From positions 5,722,268-5,786,267 of the forward strand of contig NC_067125.1 of assembly GCF_021347895.1 (NCBI RefSeq): a DNA stretch of 64,000 nt, in the 5' to 3' direction. The notes under the pieces are model-generated. The model saw only the letters and a program-made list of their open reading frames with translations. It had not been told where the DNA came from and did no database searches. Shown here piece by piece: positions 12,601 through 24,493 of this stretch (position 1 is its first letter; each line of letters starts with the position of its first letter). The stretch is from Acanthochromis polyacanthus (taxonomy: Eukaryota > Chordata > Actinopteri > Pomacentridae). The translations under genes and the position numbers were made by a program.

Positions 12601-15600
12601 AAAAGATTCTATTCAACATTATAAAAAGAACTTGGTGCAAAAAATTCTATGAAATCTTAAAAGAGCATTTCCTATTTCAGTGACAGGTGTATTACACAGA
12701 TAGTTTGACAATAACTATCAAAAATGAACACGGTTTCATGAGGTTATCAAATGTGGGTCGTGCTGTGTACGTTGAAGCCGTGTACAGAGAACGGATGGAT
12801 GGATAATCGTTGTTTGTCGGACAAATGTGTTTATATTACCCGCTGTGGTAATCACATCTGAAAGCGGATTCATGAGAATCTAAGCTTTCCATCGGTGTAT
12901 AATGTTTCTATCATCGAGTTGGCAGTGTCGTTCTATTTCGAAAAATGCTTATGCAGATATCAAAACGGAGCCACCCGCGGGCCGCTGAACCTTAACGGGT
13001 TTTAATAAGTGATTGTTTACATAATAAATAATTCTGGAATTTGTAAAGACATGATCATAATGAACACTGAAAAACAACTTTTTAACTTTTGATAAAAATG
13101 TTTACAAGATGTATCCCATGGACTTCAAAAATCCCTCAATTATACATTATGTGTTCCACATTCTAACCGTTGCTTGAATAATCTGTAATAAGCTGTCAGA
13201 GGGGTACATGAATGTAATTTGGGGTGACCAGCCAACATACATCATAAAAATCTGTCTTGACGAGTGCCTTTTGTAGCTGGACAGGAGACATCAGGGTCCG
13301 AGGATTTTAGCTGGCAAGCGGTTTCTGTTTATTGAACATTCTTATGCATTGCTCTCCATAAATTTCTCACCAAGACACCCTTACTTTCAGCCACATCAGA
13401 AGTGATAAAGCTCCTGTGCAGCTTTTCACTCAGAAATGCATCAGCCTGTGAAACCTAAAGCAACTGGAACTGCTAATGTGCAGTGCTGCTGGTTTGACTT
13501 GACATGAGGACCTTTACTGCATGTCATAACACCCTCTCTCTCCCTCCTCATTTCCTGCCTGCCTCTATTCTGATGCTCGCAAATAAAAAGGCAAAAAAAT
13601 GCCAAATGAACCCTTCACAAAGAAAAGGAGCAATTCAGCAGTTTTCAGGAAAACGGTCTCATTTCTTTCTAATGCAGATGAATGGGTGGCATTTTAAGGG
13701 TTTCTTACCTGGAGCGCCACCTCCTTGTACTGAAACGAATGAAAACAATTGATTAGCTGCACATCAAGATTCAAGACCTTTATTTATCACAAACACAACT
13801 ATATATAGCACGATGCACAATGAAATGCACTGTGCACCTGTACCAAACCGAAATAATGATAAAAACACACAAGAAATATGTACATAAACACCCCCTGTCA
13901 AAAGTTTTAGGACACTTTCTCATTCAAATAAAGTAGAACCTGTCCTACAACTTTTGACAGGGGGTGTATCTACCAAATTTGGTACACATATGCAGCACAT
14001 TAGGCTGAACAAAAAAAGTCAGTGACAGCCACATTCCAAACCCAACAGGAAGTGAGCTATTTTGCGTTGAATGTCAGATTTTGCCCATTTTTCATTTTTT
14101 TTCTAGAGCGAACTCCTCCTAGGGGGAAACTCCAATTCACCTCAAATTGGGCCAGTACATACAGGAGGCCTTAATGATCCAAAGTTATTAAAATCTTTTT
14201 CCAAAGTCAAAGGGCGTGTCCGTGGCAGCCTCTGGAATTTTGATCCTTCACCATGAAATTTCAAATGCTGTGTAAATGTCCTGAACATGCTCCAATCTGC
14301 CTGAAACTTTACATGTATGATCAGAGTCCTGCCCTGATCACATCCATATGATGAAATACACCCCCTGTCAAAAGTTGTAGGACAGGTTCTACTTTATTTG
14401 AATGAGACAGTGTCCTGAAACTTTGGACAGTGGGTGTACATGTATAGATAGACAGCCAGACACTAGCAAAATAAAGTGAAATAATGCAAACAACATATAA
14501 ATACACACACAATATATTATCTGTAATATGTTATCTATAATTTAGACAAGTATCTCATCATCTGGTCATGTGGAGAAAAAAACATTTGGGAAAGCTTTCA
14601 ATAGTATCTGTATTATGTTAGGTTCAAATGACAACCTGACACAGGAGGAAAAAGCATCAAGCATCAGAGTGTAGACGGTTATGTCTCAGCAACTATTTAT
14701 GACTCCACAGTCACTTCATTTGATAGAGCCACTGTCACATCAGACAAACATCGTTCAGTCTCAACCTGGCACTGGCCCATTTTTGGCAGTCTAAAATCAT
14801 GCAAAACACACTGAATATTTTAATTAGACAACAGCCATAAAAAAAAAAAAAAACATTTTGGGTTCGAGTATTTGGTGTTTCCAGCTCATAAAGTGTTGAA
14901 ACAAGCACATGCATAATGTGACGTCTTCATTATAGCTGATGCAATTCACCTCTTCCCAGCAAGCTACTTTCATGCGATATATCTGAATGGATTTTACGTT
15001 TACTGCGTGCAGTCATGTTTTCATCCTCTCATCACAAACGGAAAAGGCCTTGAGCTGGTATTGATTCAGATGTTTGGGTCAAATGCAGTGTGCGCCAAAT
15101 GAACTCTGACAGCATGTTTATCACACTACTCCACACAGCGCCTCACACCCACGCTGTCTCCAAAATCAACAAACAGCCCTCCGTTCACCTCCCACTCCTC
15201 TGAACCAAAATAGACCTCGCTCTTCAGATTCACTGGCTGCTCGGTGGAAATCACAGCAGATTAGAAAGTTCACTGGTTGAAAGCTCTACGCACGTCACAC
15301 AATAATTATCACATGGTCTTAACAGGAAAAAAATAAGCAGATGGAACTCACCACTCGACTAACGGGGATGAAATTGGCATCAAGGGAGACAATCCGAAAC
15401 TGGACTTTAAAAAAAAAAAAAGGAAGGAATAAGTAATCAGTCTGTATGTAAGTGTAGAGCAGGAAAGGTAATAGGAAAACAGCAAACTACTACACACAGT
15501 GTTTTTACAATGAGACAATTCTGCAAAAGTTCCTGGTGATGATGAATTCTGTAAGATTACAACAAAAGATGACAGAGTGGCAGAACGTAACAGTACAGAA

Positions 15601-18600
15601 ATAAAGTCATTAGACACAATACAGCAATTCCGAACTTTAACGCCAATACGAAAGAGATTTTTAAAAAGAAAAGTCAAAATTACAGAAGGCAAACTGATCC
15701 GCATTTCACGTATGGATCCAATATCTGAAAAAAAGGATATTTCCCATAATGCAGTGCTATGCAATACCATATTTGTTGGACTCCCTCTGCTCAGTAAAAA
15801 CCCTTAGCATTAAAAAAAAGAAGCTCAGAATCCCAAGTTGTGACAACCCTAAAGATTTTATTTTTTTTACCTCAGACCTGATAAAAACTGCACCAGAGCT
15901 GCAGGAGACTAGCCTAGCCCTGCTAGACCCATGTTCTGAAGGCACAGGGGTCTAGACATGCTCGACAGGGAGGGAGGCGGGCTAAAAGGTTGTCTATCAA
16001 ATCCCTCTGCAGCAATTGGGTAGGTATACAACCAATCAGCGCAACGAATAGGCTCCTAGAGCGCCGGAAATCAGAGGATGCGGCAGTTCGGTGAAGCCTT
16101 ATTTGTACAGTCAATGGGTGAAGCTCAAGTATATTACAGACATGGTAACAGAAAGATTATTCAGAGTTGGTGCTAATGGAGCTCAACGACTGTTATCGAC
16201 CCTGGCAGAGAATTAAATTTGTTGCTGTGGGTTGTCTAGCGCGGCTAGGCTAGTTGTTTCTGTCAGAATCGTCGCGCCTCTGTCGTCACTTAGTTACGCC
16301 CTCCTTCTGACTCTACACTTCATGGTGATTCGTCCGGCCAGTTTTAGGAGAATCCAGCCTCGAGCCTTATGGAGGGTAACTAGACCCACCCTGGCAGAGA
16401 ATTAAATTCATTGCTGTGGGTTGTCTAGCGCGGCTAGGCTAGCAGGAGACATTACATCAAGCCGTTCTCTGTGCTAACCACGTCAGTTTTCATGTGTAGC
16501 AGTGATTGTGGTGGCCTTTTAATGATGAACTCATTTTAAATGTGAGGATGTCTTTTCTTGTCAGCTGGAGACTGGCCTATAGACTTTAAAATTGTGTTGC
16601 AAAGACGTAGGTGCTTCCTGGTAGGAGGGTTCTGATGACATCCATTGACCCTGCACTGAAGACAGAACACATGCCTACTGAAACTATAAAGTGTGTAGGG
16701 TTGTACGCGGCATGCACACAACTGGGATATACTACTTTATCATAACATTTGCCTTAAGCTTTGACCGCCTTGTTCACACATCCACTGCCATCTGCAGGCT
16801 AAAATATCCTGTCTGTGCGTTCTCTCAGCTCAGCCTTGTGAGCCACTGTGACGCGTCCCCCACTGGTGCTGAGGATTTGGGGTCAGAATGGACAGAAAAG
16901 TATTCTGCACACTACAAAATGGGATTGGATATAGCAGGGTCTCGCAGTGTATTCAAAAGATACTAAATCTTTTTCTGACATATGTTTTGCTGATATGGGT
17001 AACGTAACAAACCCTTATTTGCATTATGGGGCCATGCTCTGTCTGCCTCTGATGCATCCACGTCAAACCGTCTTTCCTAACTTGAAAGACATCAACTGTG
17101 GAATATGTGTTAAATTAAGTGGGTGGAATAACCCTTTCATTACACCAGTGAACAGCTGTTCAAACTACTGTCTCAAATGGACAGGTGTTGTAAATTTGCA
17201 AAAACTAAATTCAGTGTGTGTGGCTCTTGTGCGTAATTGCAGGTGTATTCATTAAATGTTATCTAAATTGTTTCTTTCACATGGACACAATAATAGCATT
17301 AGAACTACAGGCAATCAAAAACGCGTTGTCCCAAACATTACACACACAACAAATACATAAAAAGGCAACACAAACAGAAATAAAACACTTTTTCTGCGCG
17401 TGATATTTTATAAAGCTGATAAAAACAGTCTCTACCCAGAACTGTTGAGGAATCACCGTGCTTCTGTGCACTGAATACAGACATAATTCCTAAAGTTGTC
17501 AAGTCGCAGCTCAGCATTATGCAGATGGAGTAAAGTAGTCCAAAATTATGCAAGTACAGCTGAATTGGTAAGTAGTGCAGAGTAGACGACGGGTGCTAGA
17601 GGAACAGCAGAGTATTAGTCATTCTAGCAGACAGGAGGAAGATGCAACGCCTGCAGACATCGTCCAAGCGAGCAGCAGCAGGTTTAGCGACTAGCACCTG
17701 AATTCATGACGTTAGACACCTACCAGTCTGCCCAGGTTTGTAGATGGGTTTATCAGTCTGGACGACATGGATGAAAGCAGGAGGCTCCACGAGGACTTTG
17801 GTCTTCTTGCCCAGTGAGGCGTTCTCACCCTGAATTGTGACTTGAACGCTCGCCACAGTCCTCCGGGGCACTGTGGGGACCTGCAACACCAGCAAACATC
17901 TGTCACAGAGGACTGGGAGATATTTGAAAGTTCAGGATGAGAGAAAGGAAGAAAGGAAGGAGGGCCACGCTTTAAAACTTGCTTCATGCAGAGGCACAAT
18001 TTGTGCTTAGCTGGCGAGCACTTCTCTAAATGATCCTTCTTTGAAGTGTTTCTGCTGAAACGTCTGTCCCCTGAAGTGGTGGAGAGCAACGGCTTGGAAG
18101 CAAACCCTTCAGAGCTCCGCTGATATTGAGCAACAGCAGGCCTCTTCCACGAGGTTAATTATGAAATGTCGTCATCCTTGTATAGCATATGTTTTCACTT
18201 GCTAATGGAGTTGCTCTTGCATAACAGGGGCTGGAACCACTTCCAAAAATTTCAAAGGGGTGTTTTTTCAGATGTGTGTGGGGAGCCTTAGAGTAAGGGG
18301 AAGTGGGTGTTCTGTGGAGGAATGCAGGTAGATGGCTAGCCTCTGGCAGAAAGCGGTCTTTGTTTAGTTGCAGGAAGACAAATGCCAGAGCAGTCCTGCA
18401 GCACAGCCAAACACTGGGGAACCGAGTGAAACTAAGCGCTATTGTCACAGAGCTGATTGGGGTCGGCGGGTCGTTCCACATCAATATGGAGCAAGACCCG
18501 AAGGTTGCATAACAGCGAGCAGCGGTGTGACAGAAACCAGAGCAGTCATTTAAAGAGACCCACTGGTGTCGACAGCCTCAGTCATGGCGCCGGCTGGATA

Positions 18601-21600
18601 ATTAGGTACATAATTATGCCAAGATTTGTGCCATTACTCTAAATGCGCAGCAAGAGGAAGAGGAGAGGAAATATGTTATGCTTGGAAACCTCAAGGATGC
18701 ATTTAATCTCTGCAAACATTAAAAGTTTAGCCCTGCTCTATTCTACTTCACTGTTACTAAAAACCTAGAAGTGAATACTACAAAAAAAAAAAGTATATTT
18801 GAAGAGATAACTCCCTTTTAATAAATTTTTAGAAAACTTTTTTATTGTTTTTTTACTTGATATAATATCAACAAAACTGAAGCTGAGTGGATTTGACTGA
18901 GTAGAAAACATGACAAAAAAGAGAAAAATAAATCATCATTATTATTATTATTAACTCAGGCAAACAAAAAAACAAGTTTTCTGAAAATTTATAAAGATGG
19001 AGTTATCTGTTTTTGCAAATAAACTCTTCATTTGTACCTGAAATATCACACGTCTGTCTGCCACTTGTCAAAATGTACGTATGTGCCAGGGTAGAGACTG
19101 CGATTTGGTAGAGTTGGAGTTTCTACCAGTAGAGATTGCGATTGTAATCTCTACCAGTAGAAACTCCAATTCAGTTCAAGTTGCATTGCCTACTGGTGCA
19201 GCTCTGAACTAAAGTCACACTTCAGTTTGAAACCAAAAATATCAATATTTAATGGTATTTCTGGTTTGCGTCCACTTGATTCTAGTATAATTGTTCTTGG
19301 TTATTGATAAGATAAATCGCATAATAGCACTATATGCAGGTGTTGGATGTTTCCTTTCAAACTGCTGTGGTGACATTATTCCACTAACGGGAATACTGGT
19401 AGGATTGGAGTTTCAACTGGTAGAGATTACAATCGTAATCTCTACTGGTAGAGACTCCAACTCTACCAAATCGCAGTCTCTACCCTGACATATACATGTG
19501 GAGTCTGACCTGGAAGCTCAAGCAGCGGTATAAGTCCTCCTCGACTTCCTCCTCGAGGATGACACTGTTGCCAAAGTCCGTATTGAGGGTGATGTTCAGA
19601 GAGACGGGCTGTGTGAGGCCGTGGATCAGGGCACATAACGTCTCCTGGTTCCCTGCTGTCACACGGGAGCTCACAGTCACAGCAAAAATACTGCAGGGAC
19701 AAAAAGAAAGCAGAAAACACACTTGACGGAGAAGAAGACGTGCTGCCGATCAATCGGAGTAAAACAGGAAAAGAAAATTAAGTGCAACAGTTAAAAAAAA
19801 GAAAAGAAAAAACAGACCAAATGGATCCTTAAAAATTTTGGCTTATTAATTCGCCAAAGACCACGGTGGAGTTATGTGACGATCGGTGTACGTTTGTCCA
19901 CCTGTCTGTCTGTTAGCAACATCACTCAGAAAGGGACAAACGGATTTGGATGAAATTTTCAGGGAAGGTCAGAAATGACACAACGACCTGGAAATTAGAT
20001 TTTGGGAGTAACGCAGCTTATAGATATGGATTTGTTAAAGATTTCTGTATCATTGCGAGATAGCTGCACGGCGTCACTGTAACCATGACAACAAGAGAAC
20101 ACTACATCAGCTGCCTGCTGACGAGCACATGACCATGATCCTACTACAAATCCACCACTGAGGACCACACATTCCTTTTTAAATTTCATCCGTCAGAAAT
20201 GATACGACTGAACAGCCTTGGCGGAGTCCTGCACTCCGAGTGCTTTTTTTTGTTGTAACTGTGACAATGCTTGTATTATAATTATTGGAACTCAATGGGA
20301 CTGAGTGCTTTAGAGAATAAATACAACTGTAATTTTACTGATGTATATTCCCATTTCGATTAAACTTGATGTCATTTTTAAAGTCACGTTTCAGTTCAAT
20401 ACGGTAACAAATTTATACGTGTGATAGAGAATTGCCACAGAGACACAATCAGAGGCCGTTGTAAAGCTATTGACATGACACTTTAAGCTCTGGAGCACAT
20501 TTACAACAGATATTCTAAATTGCTGCGTTATGATTTGCTAATTATATCACTTCAAAATGCAACTTTGATCAAAAATCAAATAATTATTAAGCCCTCATCC
20601 TCACTGAGGGCTTAATAAACAACACAAAAATTGTTCAATTCATGTGACAGAATAGTCCAAAAGTACAATAAATATGTTTATAACAGCAAGTGGTAATATG
20701 AAAGTTGTAATTATTTTTGACAAATCAAAGAGAATAACTACACTTCTTTCAGTGTCACTGCACAGATTTTTGCTGTTTTTCAGTATTTTTATTTTTTTAC
20801 AACAGCTGGCTGTAAAAAGCCACAAAACACATGAAGAGTTCATTTGCAAAAACAGATTACTCCGTTTTGATAAATTTTTAGAAAACTTTTGTTGTTGTTT
20901 ACTTGAGATAATATCAATCAAACTGAAGTTGAGTGGATTTGACTCAGTAGAATACATGGCAAAATAGAGAAAAAATAAATTATGAGTGTCATTATTATCA
21001 TCTCAAGTAAACAATAAAAAAAATTAGTTTTCTGAAAATTTATAAAACGGAGTTACCCGTTTTTTGCAAATGAACTCTTCACATATTCACACATTCCCTG
21101 TTCAGCACCAAGTACCTGAAACAAACATGCAGCTAAAAAGGCTAACCGCTAAGGGCTAACTTCTCTAAAAATTAATCGGCTGTTCGTGGTTAGACAGACT
21201 GGTGACCTGTCCAGGGTGTCCCCTGCCTTCGCCCGAGTCAGCTGGGATAGACTCCAGCACCCCCCATGACCCTAGTGAGGATAAAGTGGTGTATAGAGAA
21301 CGGATGGATGTTCGTGGTTAAAAAGTCCAGCAGGCCAATCCATTTCCAAAGATAAAGACGGTTTTATTTGGGGAAAAAAATACATTTTGTCCACTGGATA
21401 ATAAAAATAAATGTTTCTCAAGACGCTGTTGTTTTTGCCCATGTAGTCGACCGACTCATCGTTGTTTCTATTACAGATCAGACACTACTTTAAGAACTGT
21501 TAAATACATTTAGCTATAGATTTTTTTAATTCAATAAACAGATGGCATTTCTTAATCCATGTGGTTTATACAGTTTTGTGGATTCTGACAGGTTTTGTTT

Positions 21601-24402
21601 TTTTTTTTTTTAAACACTGGTTATCTCTGTCACCAGAATGTATGCTACTATATGACAAGCAAGCTACAGCCATGGCCATAAGTTTGGACACAGCATGACT
21701 TACTATGTCTGTTTTGATGTCTATTACAGAACATAGCTAATATTTTTTGACAGCACCAGTTTAATTAGTCAACAAATCAACAAGGGATATAATAATATCA
21801 ATAAATTCCAACAATTGGAACAACTTTGTTTCCAAAACATAATATTAGAAGAAAATAACAAAAAAAATGCAGTACTTTCACAACAGAATTTGGTAAGAAT
21901 AACAAAATGACACCAAACTCTTTTGATGTTTTTTTCAAATATGAAACTTAATATAGTTCTCAGGAGTTGTGTACTGTATTGTAAGTGACAATTTTGTGGT
22001 ATTTTCTAAGATTCACAAGCGTCATGGTACTTGTGTCCAAACTTATGGCCATGGCTGTACAGCTAATCAGCAGCTAATGCTAGCTGATGAACACAGTCCA
22101 GCATTTAGCAGTGAAAGACCAAAACATTTTCCTCTGGAGCTGGTTGAAGCCAAAACAGTTAAAATGTGTTAATACTGGACTTACATTCACCGAGTGGCCA
22201 GAAATGCTAATGTTGTTCTCTGTCTGTAACAAAGTGTAAATAAGCTAACACATGCTCTACCTAAAAACATGATAATGAGTTTACAGCTTGATTCAGGTGG
22301 CAAAAAAAATCTTATTGCAGGTTCTACTCTTAGAATGCGTATGGTTTAAATGTGCAAAACAAGAGGCCAAGTCAAACAATGTTTATCAGGGTAGCACAGC
22401 ACCTATCTAAGTTTATTTCTTTTAGCAAATTGCTGAAGGCCAAATAATCTTTTTTTTTATGTCATTCACTACTATTTGCATATGCAGGCAATACTTCCAT
22501 GAGAGTACATGAGAACCCATATTCACTCTGCTATAAAACTCACAAGATAATTACTACTTCATTTATATAAAATGAGTGTACTTAAAGTGATAGTGTCTGC
22601 TCAGAACATCCACCTAGCTGAGGCATCACGTGTCCATCTAAACTTTAGTTTCTTTCTTTTGGCTGCTGGTTGTGGGTTAGTTTCACATTGTTCAGTAGTT
22701 TGTTACTCCAGTGAGTTATGTGACGATCAGCATTGGTTTGTCCGTCTGTCTGTTAGCAACATTACTCACAAACGGACTAACGGGTCTGGATGAAATTGTC
22801 AGGGAAGGACAGAAATGACACAAGGACCAATTGATTAGATTTTGGCGGTGATGCGGCTTCTCGTCTGGATCCACGCATTTTTGAAAGATTTCAGCCATTT
22901 ATACGACTAAGCAGCCATGGTGGAGTACTGCACTCTGAGTGCTTTTTTAGTTGCTTCCAAAACTCTTCAAAGCAGCTTCCATCCCAACAATTTAAAGGCT
23001 GTATAAGAGCTAAACCCAAATCATACACACCAACTAAGAAAAGGTATATAAAGAGATGAATTCTTACACTGTCTATATATTTGTATTCTTTATTTAACCA
23101 GGTCAGTCCCACAGAGATACAGTGAGCTCTTTTTCAAGGAAAGTCTGGCCAAGACAGCAGCCTGAGAAATATTGAACTCGTAACAATTATAAACAGACAA
23201 CACAACAAAATAAGTAAAATGTATGCTTGATTAAAGCACGGGATTAAGAATTCACATTAGAACAAAAACAAGTGTGATAAGTAGCTGCTGCAAGAGCTTT
23301 TATACGGTTTTTAAAAGTTCCAATGGTGATAAGTTCCTTCAGATTCAGTGTGTTCTGCAGTGAACACACAACAACCAAGAAAACAAGATTGTTGCATAAA
23401 CATTTTCTGCTTCATCACAACTACTGTACGTGATTGAATAAGGTCTGGCAGTGCTGTTAAAATGTATCTGTACAGTAACAACAGCTGTAGACAAATTGTT
23501 CAGCAAAAATATTTTGCCAGAAAACTTCTAGTTACAGGATGTAATTACGATTCTATGGCTGTGTGGACATCCCTCTAATGGGCTTCCCTATTGGTTGTGT
23601 GGGGTGGCCTCCCCAGGACACCCCTCGGCTCTGCTCCTTTGAAAAACACCACCAAGTACAATTTTGATGTGTTTTTACTTTACTTGGGTATATCCATTTT
23701 AAACTGCCCAAGAGTGGAACAATTCGACTGAATGCAAACATTTTAATACTCTGAAAGCAGCTTTATGATACTTTTGTAAGATTTTGAATGGAGATTGTAC
23801 ATTTGTAATGTGCTACATCGAGAAAAGTCCCATGTATTTCCTGCACTGCAGAGTAAGACAGATACAGCGTTAATAAAAATGTGTTTTCCACTGAAACTGC
23901 ACTAAAGGGCATCCTAAGCAGCCGTGTTCTCTAGATTCAACCAGGCGCTCTGCTGGACTTTCTGTGTTGGACGCTGCTTGGCACACAGGGGCCTGCTATT
24001 GCCAATGAGAAATAAAGGACACATTTAATTGAGTTTTGGGTGGTGCTGCTGAGAATATTGATGCCGTTTTTGCCAGAGAGCGAGTTGCTCGACGATTAAA
24101 AGTCACTTCACTCTGATACAAAACAACGAAAAGCATTCGAGTCATGACGGCTATAGTACCAACAGCACAGAAAGACAGCAAAGCAAAGGTCAGAGCTTCA
24201 ATCAATATGCAGAGGCAGCAAGGACTGAACTTTAGAACAGAGAAGCAACAATTTCCTTTATAAGAAAAAGCAAGACATCCGTTTGGCCTTTCAGCCTAAA
24301 AACAGCATCATGAAGAGCATCTCTCACTGCTTCACTTCATCCAGATCACTGTAGCAGATCTGAGCAGGTTATTAATCAAATGGTGGCAAAGTGGTAGCAG
24401 AT

Positions 24403-24493
<91 letters not shown>

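Larger units (their letters stand above)
12381..15351. other. a2m introns 5 and 4 (around the 21-bp exon)
   Basis: Apart from microexon 5 (13,709-13,729) there is no coding signal. The region from about 13,770 to 14,440 is repeat-derived. The remaining parts look unique. Confidence 0.5.
17881..19509. other. a2m intron 2
   Basis: Contains a long-TIR MITE (18,800-19,033) and a foldback element (19,087-19,488). At 18,596-18,615 an inverted homeodomain-like pair (TAATTAGGTACATAATTA) lies in unique-looking sequence. No exon. Confidence 0.5.

Noticed and set aside
15348..15770. 140-codon minus-strand frame
   Set aside because: Its last codons are real a2m exon 4 sequence read in the wrong frame. 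The rest is Leu/Phe/Ser-rich intron without features.
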